Positions 45,773 through 56,000 of a stretch of DNA of 64,000 nt are shown piece by piece. Under the pieces are notes generated by a model, which did no database searches, was not told the DNA's origin, and was given only the letters and a program-made list of their open reading frames with translations. Source of the DNA: Agathobacter sp. (lineage in GTDB: Bacteria; Bacillota; Clostridia; Lachnospirales; Lachnospiraceae); assembly GCA_022772675.1 (NCBI GenBank), contig JALEZW010000013.1:23113-87112 (forward strand), written 5' to 3'. The translations under genes were made by a program, and so were the position numbers. The first letter of the stretch is position 1, and each line of letters opens with the position of its first letter.

Positions 45773-47203
45773 CTACAGAATCTCTTTCAAAATCTTATTT
45801 ACCAATCCCGGATTTGCCTTCCCCTTCGTGGCCTTCATGGTCTGGCCTACCAGGAAACCGATGGCTTTCTCTTTTCCATTATGGTAATCCTCCACAGACT
45901 GCGGATTATCCTTTACAATCTGCTCAATGGCAGCCCGGAGAGCATCCTCATCGTTATCACTCTTTAATCCGTGTTCTTCCACATATTTTTCCGGGTCCGC
46001 ATCCTCCGCAAAAATATGCTCAAAGACTTCCTTAGCCACAGAACCGTTGATGGTACCTGCCTCTGCCATCTCAATGAGCTTTGCCAGATTTGCCGGTGAA
46101 AACTTAAGATCTGCAGCATCCATTTCATGTTCCTTAAGAAGGCGCATGGTCTCACCCATGAGCCAGTTGGATACCTTCTTGGGCTTCTTACAAAGCTCGG
46201 TGGTTGCCTCGAAGATATCTGCCAGCTTCTTCTCGGAAGTCAGAATCTGCGCATCATACTCCGGCAGTCCAAACTCGGACACATATCTTGCCAGTTTCTC
46301 ATCCCGAAGCTCCGGCTGATTGTCTTTAATCTGTTGCAGCCACTCATCGCTGATGACGATTGGAACCAGATCCGGCTCCGGAAAATAGCGGTAATCCTGT
46401 GCATCCTCCTTGGAACGCATGGCATAGGAATACCCCTGCTCATCATTCCACCGGCGGGTTTCCTGTACTACCTTTTCTCCGGATTCGATCAAATCAATCT
46501 GGCGGGCAGTTTCTGCCTCAATGGCATGGGCAATGGCCTTAAAGGAGCCGATATTTTTCATCTCTGTTCGTGTTCCAAACTCACTTGTTCCCTTTTCCCG
46601 GACGGACAGATTCACATCCGCGCGCATGGAACCCTCCTGCATCTTGCAGTCGCTGGCCCCCAGATACTGAATGATCATGCGAAGCTTCTCCAGATAGGCA
46701 ATGACCTCATCTGCGGAACGCATGTCCGGTTCCGATACAATCTCAATCAGCGGCACTCCGGAACGGTTATAATCCACTAGGGAAACATCCTCCCAGTCAT
46801 CATGTACCAGTTTCCCGGCATCCTCTTCCATATGGATTTCATGGATACCAATTGTTTTCTTTCCTGCAGAAGTCTCAATCTCCACCCCGCCATCGTGGCA
46901 GATCGGCAGATAGAGCTGGGAAATCTGGTAGTTCTGGGGGTTATCCGGATAAAAATAATTCTTTCTGTCAAACTTGCTGTACTGATTAATCTGGCAGTTT
47001 GTTGCCACACCAACAGCCATGGCGTACTCTACTACCTTTTTATTCAGCACCGGAAGGGATCCCGGCATACCGGTACAGACCGGACAGGTATGGGTGTTAG
47101 GTGCACTTCCGAAAGCCGTGGAGCAGGCACAGAAAATCTTTGTCTTTGTTGCTAATTCTACATGAACCTCCAGTCCAATGACGGTCTCATATTCTTTATG
47201 CAT
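45773..47203 (-). CDS. gatB: Asp-tRNA(Asn)/Glu-tRNA(Gln) amidotransferase subunit B
   Basis: 476 aa. YETVIGLEVHVELATKTKIFCACSTAFG at the start has the zinc Cys pair, completed by NTHTCPVCTGMPG (about 40). The cradle kinase-like domain (EDAGKLVHDD, YNRSGVPLIEIVSEPDMRS) and the C-terminal YqeY-like tail are intact. It phosphorylates the Asp/Glu carboxyl on mischarged tRNA and passes ammonia from GatA. The ATG at 47203 follows AAGGAGG; the frame extends to 47314 but is not conserved there. It overlaps the gatA end by 8 nt. Confidence 0.96.
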   Translation of the reverse strand: MHKEYETVIGLEVHVELATKTKIFCACSTAFGSAPNTHTCPVCTGMPGSLPVLNKKVVEYAMAVGVATNCQINQYSKFDRKNYFYPDNPQNYQISQLYLPICHDGGVEIETSAGKKTIGIHEIHMEEDAGKLVHDDWEDVSLVDYNRSGVPLIEIVSEPDMRSADEVIAYLEKLRMIIQYLGASDCKMQEGSMRADVNLSVREKGTSEFGTRTEMKNIGSFKAIAHAIEAETARQIDLIESGEKVVQETRRWNDEQGYSYAMRSKEDAQDYRYFPEPDLVPIVISDEWLQQIKDNQPELRDEKLARYVSEFGLPEYDAQILTSEKKLADIFEATTELCKKPKKVSNWLMGETMRLLKEHEMDAADLKFSPANLAKLIEMAEAGTINGSVAKEVFEHIFAEDADPEKYVEEHGLKSDNDEDALRAAIEQIVKDNPQSVEDYHNGKEKAIGFLVGQTMKATKGKANPGLVNKILKEIL

Positions 47204-48683
47204 TTTCCGTTCCTCCTTCCTGTGCCTCAGCCAGCGGGCTGTGTTTGTACTCTCTTGTCTGTTCAAAACTGTAGGCTGCCCGGATAATATTTTTCTCCTT
47301 GAAGCAGTCACCAATCAGCTGAAGTCCGATTGGAAGTCCCTTACTGTCCATTCCGCAGGGAACTGTGATTCCCGGCAGTCCTGCCAGATTGACAGAAACC
47401 GTATAGACATCACCGAGATACATTTTAAGCGGGTCGCTTAAAGATTCCCCCAGCTTTGGTGCTGTGGTGGGTGCTGCCGGTCCTATGATCACATCATATT
47501 TTTCAAAAGCCTTGTCAAATGCCTGCTTAATCAATGCTTTTGTACGAAGTGCTTTCAGATAATAGGCATCGTAATATCCGGAGCTCAATACGAAAGAGCC
47601 CAGCATGATACGCCGCTTTACTTCCGGTCCAAATCCCTCAGACCGGGATTTCTTGTACATGTTATGAAGTCCCTCATACTCTTTGGTCCGGTATCCGTAT
47701 TTTACCCCATCAAATCTTGCAAGGTTTGAACTTGCCTCAGCTGCCGCAATTACGTAATAGGCAGGGATTGCATATTCTACTAGGCTTAGATCAAACTCTT
47801 CTACAACTGCTCCCTTTTCCTCTAACTTCTCCGCTGCGGCAAGAACTGCATCCTTTACCTCCGGGTCAAGTCCCTCCCCCAGATAATCTCTTGGGATACC
47901 AATTTTCATGCCCTTCACATCATCTACAAGAGCCGAGGTAAAATCTGTATCCTCTCTCTCAACCGAAGTGGAATCCTTTTTATCGTAAGAAGTGATTGCC
48001 TCTAAAATTGTGGCACAGTCCGTCACATCCTTTGCAATGGGTCCAATCTGATCCAGGGAAGAACCATATGCAATCAGTCCATATCGGGAAACCGTTCCGT
48101 ATGTGGGCTTAATCCCGGTTACACCGCAGAAAGAACTTGGCTGACGGATTGAACCGCCGGTGTCAGAACCCAGTGCATAAAAGCACTCCTCTGCTGCTAC
48201 CGCCGCACAGCTGCCACCGGAGGAGCCGCCTGGAACATGCTCCGTATTCCACGGATTCTTCGTTGCCCCAAAGGCAGAGGTTTCTGTAGTGCTTCCCATG
48301 GCAAACTCGTCCATATTTGTCTTTCCGATAATTACAGCACCGGCCTTTTCCAGATTGATAACTGCCTCCGCCGTATAGGTTGGAATAAAATTATATAAAA
48401 TTTTCGAACTGCAGGTGGTTAACAGTCCCTTTGTACACATATTGTCCTTGATGGCAACCGGCACACCGGCAAGAGGTCCGGTATATATGCCATCGTCAAT
48501 GCCCTTCTGCACTTCCTTTGCCCGTGCAAGAGCATTTTTCTCGTCAACAGTCACAAAACTGTTGATGCTGCCTTCCTTTTCATGAATTGCATCAAGTGCA
48601 GCCCTTGTGGCTTCCTCCACAGTCACTTCATGCGCTTTTATTTTCTTCCCCAGCTCTACGGCTGTGAGTGATAATAAACTCAT
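47196..48683 (-). CDS. gatA: Asp/Glu-tRNA amidotransferase subunit A
   Basis: 495 aa, amidase-signature enzyme. The catalytic Lys is in PVAIKDNMCTKG (about 78), and the Ser-cis-Ser pair is in GGSSGGSCAAVAAEECFYALGSDTGGSIRQP (about 151-181). It hydrolyses glutamine and delivers ammonia to GatB. Adjacent to gatC upstream and overlapping gatB downstream. Confidence 0.96.
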   Translation of the reverse strand: MSLLSLTAVELGKKIKAHEVTVEEATRAALDAIHEKEGSINSFVTVDEKNALARAKEVQKGIDDGIYTGPLAGVPVAIKDNMCTKGLLTTCSSKILYNFIPTYTAEAVINLEKAGAVIIGKTNMDEFAMGSTTETSAFGATKNPWNTEHVPGGSSGGSCAAVAAEECFYALGSDTGGSIRQPSSFCGVTGIKPTYGTVSRYGLIAYGSSLDQIGPIAKDVTDCATILEAITSYDKKDSTSVEREDTDFTSALVDDVKGMKIGIPRDYLGEGLDPEVKDAVLAAAEKLEEKGAVVEEFDLSLVEYAIPAYYVIAAAEASSNLARFDGVKYGYRTKEYEGLHNMYKKSRSEGFGPEVKRRIMLGSFVLSSGYYDAYYLKALRTKALIKQAFDKAFEKYDVIIGPAAPTTAPKLGESLSDPLKMYLGDVYTVSVNLAGLPGITVPCGMDSKGLPIGLQLIGDCFKEKNIIRAAYSFEQTREYKHSPLAEAQEGGTENA

Positions 48684-48704
48684 GTATGCCTCCTTTATTA
48701 AACA

Positions 48705-49001
48705 TCAGTTTTCAACGGTCTTTGGAACTACGAATGCCCGGTCACGACGCTCCGGCGCATTGAAAAGGGTGTCCTCCCCACCGTCTCTATTCTCCACTAC
48801 ATCCTCCCGGAATACATTCTTTACCGGGAAAACATGGGACATAGGCTCCACATTGGAGGTATCCAGTTCGTTCAATTTATCAATATAATCGAGCATGCTC
48901 TCCATATCTTTCTTTGCTGCTTCCTTTTCTTCATCGGAAAGCTCCAGCTTGGCAAGAATTCCCACATACTCCATGGTCTCATCAGATATTACATTTGCCA
49001 T
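48705..49001 (-). CDS. gatC: Asp/Glu-tRNA amidotransferase subunit C
   Basis: 98 aa, the standard length. [22 protein letters not shown] N-terminus and [24 protein letters not shown] are the conserved belt that wraps GatA. It stabilises the GatA-GatB complex. Located between aspS and gatA in the same operon. Confidence 0.94.
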   Translation of the reverse strand: MANVISDETMEYVGILAKLELSDEEKEAAKKDMESMLDYIDKLNELDTSNVEPMSHVFPVKNVFREDVVENRDGGEDTLFNAPERRDRAFVVPKTVEN

Positions 49002-49032
49002 AATTTTCTCCTTTCGAAAAGGGACGAATAGA

Positions 49033-50778
49033 TTAGTCTCTCACCTTAATATGGGTTTCACGAAGCTGCTGTTCGGTCACCTCATTCGGCGCACCGCACA
49101 TCAGATCCTGTGCATTTCCATTCATCGGGAATGCAATGACCTCACGGATGTTCTCCTCGTTGCGAAGCAGCATGATCATACGGTCTACACCAGGTGCCAT
49201 ACCTGCATGTGGCGGTGCCCCGTACTGGAATGCGGTATAGAGAGCACCGAATTTGTTTTTAAGAACTTCCTTATCATAACCTGCGATTTCAAAGGCCTTT
49301 TCCATAATCTTCATGTCGTGGTTACGGACAGCTCCCGAGGAAAGCTCCACGCCGTTGCAGACAATGTCGTACTGGTAAGCCAGAATGTCCAAAGGATCCA
49401 TAGTTTCCAGTGCCTCCAGACCGCCCTGTGGCATAGAGAAGGGATTATGGGTAAAGCCGATCTTCTTGGTCTCCGGATCCTTCTCGAACATCGGGAAGTC
49501 ATTAATATAGCAGAAACGGTAAGCATTTTTCTCAATGAGATTCAGCTTCTCACCCAGCTCTGTACGAATCATTCCTGCATAATAAGCGGCACGCTCCTCC
49601 TTGTCCGCCATAAAGAAAATGGTATCGCCAATTTCCAGACCTGCCAGACTGCGGAACTCCTCCTTCAGATCCTCCGGAATAAACTTATCAATCGGTCCCT
49701 TATAGGAGCCATCCTCCAGCACTTCCAGATAACCAAGACCACCCATACCGAGTCCTGTGGCGAATTTCAACAGCTTCTCATGGAAGCCCTTGGACATATT
49801 GGCATGTACGCGAATCGCTCGAACAGTCTTTCCAATGAAAGGTTTAAAGGTACATTTCTGGAAAAAGTCTGTCACATCAATAATACGGAGCGGATTGCGA
49901 AGATCCGGCTTGTCCGTACCAAACTCTAACATAGCCTGCTTGTAGCTGATGATCGGATAAGGTGCCTTAGTAATCACACTGCCTTCCGGTGCAAACTTCT
50001 CGAAGACAGCAGACAGAACCTCCTCACCAACCTTGAATACATCCTCCTGGGTGGCAAAGCTCATCTCAAAATCCAGCTGGTAAAACTCTCCCGGAGAACG
50101 GTCTGCTCTCGCATCCTCATCACGGAAGCAGGGAGCAATCTGGAAATATTTATCAAAGCCGGACACCATCAAAAGCTGCTTATACTGCTGTGGTGCCTGC
50201 GGCAGAGCATAGAATTTTCCCTTAAATTTTCTGGAAGGAACAATGTAATCTCTAGCGCCTTCCGGTGAGGATGCACACAGAATCGGGGTCTGAATCTCCA
50301 AAAATCCCATTTCTGTCATCTTCTCCCGCAGGAATGCGATCACCTGGGAGCGGAAAATGATATTGTCCTTTACTTTCTGGTTTCTTAAATCCAGATAACG
50401 GTATTTCAGGCGTACATCCTCGTGTACGCTCTTGCTGGTCATAACCTCAAAAGGAAGCTGGGAATATACCTCGCCGAGAACGGTAATCTCCTTGGCATCC
50501 AGTTCGATGGTTCCGGTTGGAATCTTCGGGTTATAGGTTTCCTCATCTCTCTTTTCAACCAGGCCCACCACGGTGATGGCCTGCTCCTTGCGGATTCCCT
50601 CTAACAGCTTGCCATCGCGGATTACGATCTGCATCACCGCATACATATCTCTCAAATCGATGAAGGATACCCCGCCGTGGTCGCGGATATTCTCCACCCA
50701 GCCTGCAACACGGATGGTCTTTCCGATGTTTGCTTCGCTTACCTGGTTTAACGTAACGTCTCTGTAAATGTTACCCAT
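49033..50778 (-). CDS. aspS: aspartyl-tRNA synthetase (bacterial type)
   Basis: 581 aa. An N-terminal OB anticodon domain, the class II catalytic motifs ([49 protein letters not shown], motif 2; [17 protein letters not shown] motif 3) and the bacterial GAD insertion (about 290-410) are present. Being in one operon with gatCAB suggests it is non-discriminating and also charges tRNA-Asn with Asp for amidation; that is inference. The ATG at 50778 follows AGGAG; the frame opens at 50799. Controlled by the T-box leader upstream. Confidence 0.95.
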   Translation of the reverse strand: MGNIYRDVTLNQVSEANIGKTIRVAGWVENIRDHGGVSFIDLRDMYAVMQIVIRDGKLLEGIRKEQAITVVGLVEKRDEETYNPKIPTGTIELDAKEITVLGEVYSQLPFEVMTSKSVHEDVRLKYRYLDLRNQKVKDNIIFRSQVIAFLREKMTEMGFLEIQTPILCASSPEGARDYIVPSRKFKGKFYALPQAPQQYKQLLMVSGFDKYFQIAPCFRDEDARADRSPGEFYQLDFEMSFATQEDVFKVGEEVLSAVFEKFAPEGSVITKAPYPIISYKQAMLEFGTDKPDLRNPLRIIDVTDFFQKCTFKPFIGKTVRAIRVHANMSKGFHEKLLKFATGLGMGGLGYLEVLEDGSYKGPIDKFIPEDLKEEFRSLAGLEIGDTIFFMADKEERAAYYAGMIRTELGEKLNLIEKNAYRFCYINDFPMFEKDPETKKIGFTHNPFSMPQGGLEALETMDPLDILAYQYDIVCNGVELSSGAVRNHDMKIMEKAFEIAGYDKEVLKNKFGALYTAFQYGAPPHAGMAPGVDRMIMLLRNEENIREVIAFPMNGNAQDLMCGAPNEVTEQQLRETHIKVRD

Positions 50779-50815
50779 TTCTTTACTCCTTTTTGTCAAA
50801 TAGTTTCATTGATTG

Positions 50816-51320
50816 TTCCGGGACTTTCTCCTTAAACAAAGAAAGTCCCGGAATACAGTAACGTATTCCGGGACGGATCTTATTCCTTACTTATCATTGA
50901 GGATGTAATCCGCGGTACCACCCGCATTGAAAGCTGGGCAACCCCATCTTTCCTCTCTTACGCGTAACGTGCGCCCACGTATGAACCTACTATCATTTCA
51001 GCCCATCAGCTCCGGAGTGTTCCCTGTAATAAGGAGGGACCCGCCCTCGGGAGGATTCCTTGTTACCTACGCACACGCTTCGCGCCAGCGAACTCTCATG
51101 CGTGTGCTCCTTTAAGGAGGGACCCGCTAAATGTGTTATGCGTTGCATAACATGCAGCGCCAGCCTTTCCCCTCAGGGGAATTCTTATAGGCTGGCGTTC
51201 CCGTGCGGGAGGATTCCTTGTTACCTATTACCATCTCCTCCGAACAGCGCTCTCAGTCGGTGACGCTGTATTCCTGTCGGTCTCTGATGGCCAGAGTCTC
51301 CTTCATCGCCTTTTCTGTAT
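50816..51320 (-). promoter_or_regulatory. T-box riboswitch leader of aspS-gatCAB, unusually long
   Basis: Minus-strand leader of about 480 nt. The T-box core GGGTGGTACCGCGG lies at 50925-50910, preceded by the hairpin GAAAG..GGG/CCC..CTTTC. The terminator GTCCCGGAATAC/GTATTCCGGGAC (50874-50863, 50856-50845) is followed by U-rich RNA. The antiterminator can use the CCCG of the first arm. It senses an uncharged tRNA, presumably Asp or Asn; the specifier codon could not be fixed by eye. The leader contains duplicated hairpin parts: CGGGAGGATTCCTTGTTACC at 51048 and 51206, TAAGGAGGGACCCGC at 51030 and 51113. Confidence 0.85.
50845..50874 (-). terminator. T-box intrinsic terminator
   Basis: A perfect 12-bp stem, GTCCCGGAATAC and GTATTCCGGGAC with a 6-nt loop, is followed by TTTCTTTGTTT on the minus strand. 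A third arm, GAAAGTCCCGGAA (50828-50816), can pair over 13 bp with TTCCGGGACTTTC (50853-50841), an alternative fold without a U run. Confidence 0.85.
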
Positions 51321-51322
51321 AA

Positions 51323-51342
51323 CTATGTTATTTTTAACATAG
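51323..51342. promoter_or_regulatory. 20-bp palindrome at the T-box promoter
   Basis: CTATGTTA-TTTT-TAACATAG is a perfect inverted repeat. On the minus strand a TTGCAA (51358-51353) could be the -35 element with TAAAAA 17 nt away inside the palindrome. It may be an operator or simply part of an AT-rich promoter; the -10 match is weak. Confidence 0.4.
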
Positions 51343-51388
51343 ATTCTCACTAATTGCAAGAAAAATTTAAAAAAACATTTTGTATCAC

Positions 51389-52828
51389 TTACACCTTTTC
51401 CTTTTTAAATACCGAATGGAACAGGAAAATAAACAGGAATACCACTGCCGCTGCAACTCCAACCGGATATGCAATTGCCGTACTTAAATGCAGACATTCC
51501 GGTGCATAGAAGAAATACGTAACAGATACTGCTGACATAAAAGTAGCCGGAATCGCAGTAACCCAGAAGCATTTCTTATTTTTATAAAGGTACATGGATG
51601 CTGTCCATAATGCAATCATTGCCAATGTCTGATTCGACCAGCTGAAATATCTCCAGATGACATTGTAATCAAGCTGGCTGATCACTGCACCTGCCAGTAA
51701 CAGTGGTACACAGACATACAACCGTTTTTTATAGGATTTCTGATCAATATGGAACCAGTCTGCAATGACGAGTCTTGCAGACCGAAATGATGTATCCCCT
51801 GATGTAATCGGACATGCGATAACTCCGATCATAGCAAGTACCACTCCAAAACCTCCCATTGTCTTCACACAGACATCATAGACGGTAGATGCCTGTCCCT
51901 GGGAAGCCAGAATTTCACTGAGTCCGGTCATAAGTCCTCCGGTGCGATTATAAACAGCACAGCCTGCTGCGGCCCAAATCAAAGCAATGATTCCCTCACA
52001 TACCATAGCTCCATAAAATACAAAGTGGGCTTCTTTTTCTGTTTTACAGCATCTGGCCATAAGAGGCGACTGCGTTGCATGGAATCCGGAAATAGCCCCA
52101 CATGCCACAGTAATGAACATACACGGCCAAATCGGTGTTCCGTCCGGATGCAGACTCTGTAATGTGATTTCCGGAATGGAATAACCATGTGTAAAAATAC
52201 CTACTCCCACCCCTACTGCCATCACAATTAAACAAATACCGAAAACCGGATATATCTTACCAATGATTTTATCAATCGGAATAAAGGTTGCAACGAAATA
52301 GTAAATCAGAATGATTGCCAGCCAAAAATACTGGTTGGTAAGAATGGAAGATACTGCCCCCTGCTTCCCAATCAGCATGGAAATAAGAGATGCCGGTCCG
52401 ACTGCAAAAACCGTTCCTACCATAACAAGTAATACCACACTGAAAATCCGCATAATCAATTTCATGATTTTCCCCAGATAGGTTCCGGTCAGCTCCGATA
52501 CCGATGCCCCATCATGTCTCATGCTCATAAACCCTACCGAAAAATCATGAACCGCCCCTGCAAGAAGCGTACCGCCGGTAATCCAAAGGAACACTGCCGG
52601 CCCCCACTGTGCACCTGCAAGTGCACCATAAATCGGTCCCAGTCCTGCAATATTCAGTAACTGCACTAAAAAAAGCTTCCATTTTGGCATAACGACATAA
52701 TCAACACCGTCATTCATTCTTACTGCAGGAGTTTCCCTGTCGTCCGGTCCATATAGCTTCTCAACCACTTTGCCATACGTAAAATAACCGATCACCAGAA
52801 TTGCAAGACATACAAAAAAGCTAATCAT
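51389..52828 (-). CDS. cstA: CstA-type carbon starvation / peptide (pyruvate) transporter
   Basis: 479 aa with about 12-14 membrane spans. Family blocks are NIAGLGPIYGALAGAQWGPAVFLWI (about 60), DFSVGFMSMRHDGASVSELTG and GAISGFHATQSPLMARC (about 250), and TSGDTSFRSARLVIAD (about 340). Members import small peptides or pyruvate on carbon limitation. The start ATG at 52828 follows AGGGGGTG. Single-gene unit. Confidence 0.93.
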   Translation of the reverse strand: MISFFVCLAILVIGYFTYGKVVEKLYGPDDRETPAVRMNDGVDYVVMPKWKLFLVQLLNIAGLGPIYGALAGAQWGPAVFLWITGGTLLAGAVHDFSVGFMSMRHDGASVSELTGTYLGKIMKLIMRIFSVVLLVMVGTVFAVGPASLISMLIGKQGAVSSILTNQYFWLAIILIYYFVATFIPIDKIIGKIYPVFGICLIVMAVGVGVGIFTHGYSIPEITLQSLHPDGTPIWPCMFITVACGAISGFHATQSPLMARCCKTEKEAHFVFYGAMVCEGIIALIWAAAGCAVYNRTGGLMTGLSEILASQGQASTVYDVCVKTMGGFGVVLAMIGVIACPITSGDTSFRSARLVIADWFHIDQKSYKKRLYVCVPLLLAGAVISQLDYNVIWRYFSWSNQTLAMIALWTASMYLYKNKKCFWVTAIPATFMSAVSVTYFFYAPECLHLSTAIAYPVGVAAAVVFLFIFLFHSVFKKEKV

Positions 52829-53024
52829 AATAACACCCCCTATGCGATACATCTTTGATGTATCACTTTCTACATGTCAAGTTTTCACAGAAAACCCGGC
52901 AAAACTACGTTTTTCGATTATTATTTTATACTCTTTTTATATTTTTTCAATAGTTTATGTGCATTATTTCTAATTTTTTTTAATTTTCTACTAATTTTTG
53001 CACTTTTCTAACAAAAAAATGTTT

Positions 53025-53666
53025 TTAGCAGAATTGTTTTATTTCCAGTAAGGAATCTGCTTTCTTATATAACAGCCTGGACAACTCTTCATCCGGCTGG
53101 GTCTGATCCGGAACCATCACAACCTTACAGCCTGCAGCATATGCACTTCTAACACCGTTAGGCGAATCCTCCACAGCCATACACTCTGCCGGTTGCAGTC
53201 CCAGCTCACTACATGCATAAATATAAACATCCGGTGCCGGTTTTCCTTTTTTTACCATCCGTGCAGAAATGATTTTTTCAAAATAATCATGAAGTCCAAG
53301 ACTTTTTAAGTATTTTTCTGTACGGGCAGGATCTGTTGCCGTAGCAATTGCCGTTATCATACCTTTTTTCTTTAAAAAAGCAAGCAGCTCTTTGGCCCCC
53401 GGCTTTAATTCGATTCCCTTCTCCTCCAAAACCGGCTCCATCAGCTGCTTTCGGTATGCATGAACAGTCTCATAATCAAAATCCGACCCATATAATTTCC
53501 GAAAATACTCCTGCACAAACGGACTTCCCAAAGACCGCAGCTCATAGGCCTGTTCATCTGTAATCTCATATCCAAAATGGCGAACAGCCTCCATCCAGTA
53601 AATATGATAATACTTTTCTGTATCGATCAGTGTTCCATCCATATCAAAAATTACTGCCTGTATCAT
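53025..53666 (-). CDS. HAD hydrolase, beta-phosphoglucomutase-like
   Basis: 213 aa. Motif I VIFDMDGTLIDTEKYY, motif II TAIATATDP, the Lys in MVKKGKPAPDVYIYA and motif III VEDSPNGVRSAYAAG are complete. The helical cap is of the small subclass I type. It dephosphorylates a sugar phosphate or similar small molecule; the substrate is not predictable. Confidence 0.92.
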   Translation of the reverse strand: MIQAVIFDMDGTLIDTEKYYHIYWMEAVRHFGYEITDEQAYELRSLGSPFVQEYFRKLYGSDFDYETVHAYRKQLMEPVLEEKGIELKPGAKELLAFLKKKGMITAIATATDPARTEKYLKSLGLHDYFEKIISARMVKKGKPAPDVYIYACSELGLQPAECMAVEDSPNGVRSAYAAGCKVVMVPDQTQPDEELSRLLYKKADSLLEIKQFC

Positions 53667-53701
53667 CTCGATTCCATCCTGTCTGTTATCACAATCCCCT
53701 G

Positions 53702-54922
53702 CTATATTTTTCGTTTTGCATCTATTGGTTCCATATTGGAAGCCCTCTGCACTGCACCTGCTCCGAACCTTGCACGAATATTATCCATTGCCCGGTCCAG
53801 CTTTTCCAGCTTATCATAGTCTGTTGTATCAAACAATGACATCTGCCGTCCCTGATTTTCCCTGGATACTTTTGTTGTGGACACTCCCAAGAGCCGAATC
53901 GGAGTGCCATCCCACATCTCATCAAAAAGTCTGCATACATAGCAATAAATTTCCTGCGTAATATTGGTTGCTGCTTCTAATGCACATTGATGGGACGCTC
54001 GGGTCAGATCATCAAACCGAAGCTGCACCATCACAGTTTCTATCCGTACATCATCCCTGCGCAGTCTGCGGCATACCTGATCCGTCAATGTCAAAAGAAC
54101 GCTCTTCGCATCTTCTGCCGTTGTAATATCAAAAGGTACTGTAGTGGAATTGCTATAACCTTTAGCATCGGGGCTCGCCATCTCCACCGATGAATCATCC
54201 ATTCCGTTCGCATACTGCCACAGAACCTCTCCATGCTTCTTGAGTGCTCCCGACAGCACCTTGGGATCTGTATGTGCCAGTTCCCCAATTGTCTGTATTC
54301 CAAGAGCCTTTAATCGCTGTTCTGCTGATTTTCCCACAAAAAATAAATCTCTTACCGGAAGCGGCCACATTTTTGTTGCAATCTCCTCCGGAAAAAGCGT
54401 ATGTACCCGGTCCGGCTTTTTAAAATCACTTGCCATCTTGGCAAGCAGTTTATTGGAGGATATTCCCACATTAACTGTAAATCCCAATTCCCGGTGAATC
54501 TGATCTTTCATCCGCGTTGCTGCCTCCACAGGTGGACCGAACAGTCTGCCTGTCCCTGTCATATCAACAAACGCTTCATCCACACTGAACTGCTCAATCC
54601 GGTCGGAATATTGCTGTAGAATACCGATAAATGCCCGCGATTTTTCCTTATACATCTCATGATGCGGTTTAACCAGTACCAGTTCCGGACATTTGCGTAA
54701 AGCATCCACTACAGGTTCTCCTGTTGTCACACCATACTTCTTTGCAGGAATGGATTTTGCCAAAATCACCCCATGCCGTGTCTCTATATCACCACCTACC
54801 GCCGAAGGTATTTCCCGCAAATCAATTTTTTCCCCCTCCGCCAGACGTGTGACTGCTTCCCAGGAAAGAAAAGCACTGTTCACATCCACATGAAAAATCA
54901 CCCTTTTACTGACTTGTTGCAT
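53702..54922 (-). CDS. dinB: DNA polymerase IV
   Basis: 406 aa Y-family translesion polymerase. VIFHVDVNSAFLSWEAV holds the first metal Asp, QFSVDEAFVDMTGTGRLFG the second (SVDEA), and VGISSNKLLAKMASDFKKPD is the conserved palm region. The C-terminal little-finger domain is complete. The chromosome-located copy; a second, more divergent Y-family enzyme lies in the mobile element. No SOS box was found directly upstream. Confidence 0.95.
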   Translation of the reverse strand: MQQVSKRVIFHVDVNSAFLSWEAVTRLAEGEKIDLREIPSAVGGDIETRHGVILAKSIPAKKYGVTTGEPVVDALRKCPELVLVKPHHEMYKEKSRAFIGILQQYSDRIEQFSVDEAFVDMTGTGRLFGPPVEAATRMKDQIHRELGFTVNVGISSNKLLAKMASDFKKPDRVHTLFPEEIATKMWPLPVRDLFFVGKSAEQRLKALGIQTIGELAHTDPKVLSGALKKHGEVLWQYANGMDDSSVEMASPDAKGYSNSTTVPFDITTAEDAKSVLLTLTDQVCRRLRRDDVRIETVMVQLRFDDLTRASHQCALEAATNITQEIYCYVCRLFDEMWDGTPIRLLGVSTTKVSRENQGRQMSLFDTTDYDKLEKLDRAMDNIRARFGAGAVQRASNMEPIDAKRKI

Positions 54923-54942
54923 TGGTTTCCTCTATCTCTCTA

Positions 54943-55398
54943 CTATAACTCCAGAAACCGATTCCACAACTCCTCATCTCCATCTGCAGCAATCTTAAGA
55001 GTATAGGTTCTCTCATCGGTTCCGTCAATTACAAAGCTGTACACCCCATTTTCCATCTGTAATTCATAAATGGTTCCCCCAATCAATACCTCTTCTTTCT
55101 CCTTATATTGTTCCGGCTTAACAGTTACATCTTCATAAGTATGTTTCAAATTTCCATCAGCATCATACTCACGATACCCTTCCTCTATAAGAGCAACAAT
55201 CTGTGCCCCATCCAATTTTAACAACAATTCATTGGCTCTCATGGTACGGATATCCCGATTACAGGAATTCTCGGGCAGAATTTTTACATTGTCAATCACC
55301 GCATGAAACATCTCATCTGTCATCTGAAGATCTCCCAAGACTGCCTCTCCAAATATAAAGTGATTTAATTCGTTTATTGTATGATATTTATAATCCAT
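54943..55398 (-). CDS. hypothetical protein, two-domain alpha/beta
   Basis: 151 aa. The N-terminal half is helical and acidic with the phrase YHTINELNHFIFGEAVLGDLQMTDEMFHAVIDNVKILPENSCNRDIR. The C-terminal half is a compact beta segment (YELQMENGVYSFVIDGTDERTYTLKI). No motif or family was recognised with certainty. It sits just after dinB start-wise and before the LMW phosphatase on the same strand. The first ATG is used. Confidence 0.65.
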   Translation of the reverse strand: MDYKYHTINELNHFIFGEAVLGDLQMTDEMFHAVIDNVKILPENSCNRDIRTMRANELLLKLDGAQIVALIEEGYREYDADGNLKHTYEDVTVKPEQYKEKEEVLIGGTIYELQMENGVYSFVIDGTDERTYTLKIAADGDEELWNRFLEL

Positions 55399-55463
55399 AT
55401 TTATCCATCCTTTCGTACCTGCATCTTATCATATTTCTTAGAATTATACACCCCTTTTTCAGG

Positions 55464-55946
55464 CTATATTTTTCCCTGTTCTCGAAGATATTCCAAAAAT
55501 CCTTCGCAGCCTTCCAGTATATCCGCATAGGTCTCCTGGAAATTGCCGGTATACCATGGATCTCGTACGGATCTGCATTTTCCGGAATACTCAAGGAGCA
55601 TCCTCATCTTTTCACCTTTTGAATGACCAGTCATCCGCTCCATGTTACGCATATTCATCGTATCCATTCCAATAAGATAGTCATAATAATCATAATCAGA
55701 AGCCTGTAACTGGACGGCTCTTTTACCATCACAGCTTATTCCATGTTTCGCTAATTCTTCTCTTGCGAGTGGATAAACCGGATTGCCTACACCATTCCAT
55801 ATTTCTTCTGTGCTGGTGGCGGCCGACGCAATTTCAAATTGGTCGGCTATACCACGCCTTTCCACCATATCTTTTAAAACATACTCAGCCATTGGGGATC
55901 TGCAGATATTGCCGTGGCAAACAAATAAAATCTTGATTTTTCTCAT
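55464..55946 (-). CDS. low-molecular-weight protein-tyrosine phosphatase
   Basis: 160 aa. The P-loop FVCHGNICRSPMAEYV (Cys10, Arg16) and the distal general-acid Asp in RDPWYTGNFQ (about 128) are present. It dephosphorylates tyrosine or arginine residues. Its 5' end is the last core gene before the mobile element; the ATG is at 55946 and the integration boundary must lie just upstream, possibly replacing its original promoter. Confidence 0.93.
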   Translation of the reverse strand: MRKIKILFVCHGNICRSPMAEYVLKDMVERRGIADQFEIASAATSTEEIWNGVGNPVYPLAREELAKHGISCDGKRAVQLQASDYDYYDYLIGMDTMNMRNMERMTGHSKGEKMRMLLEYSGKCRSVRDPWYTGNFQETYADILEGCEGFLEYLREQGKI

Positions 55947-56000
55947 ATTTCCAGTATTTTCGGGCTTTTCAAGCCTTTTTACCTTTCTTCATTTTTCACT

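Noticed and set aside
46127..46780. Plus-strand open frame of 217 codons over gatB
   Set aside because: Antisense to gatB with no ribosome site or family features.
48895..49929. Plus-strand open frame of 344 codons over gatC/aspS
   Set aside because: Antisense to highly conserved aspS; long only because aspS codon use leaves that frame open.
54923..54942. SOS box before dinB
   Set aside because: No GAAC-N4-GTTC sequence was found upstream of the dinB start.
55961..55980. GGCTT-TTC-AAGCC hairpin with T run upstream of integrase end
   Set aside because: Five-base stem only and wrong strand for the integrase; treated as part of the boundary region.
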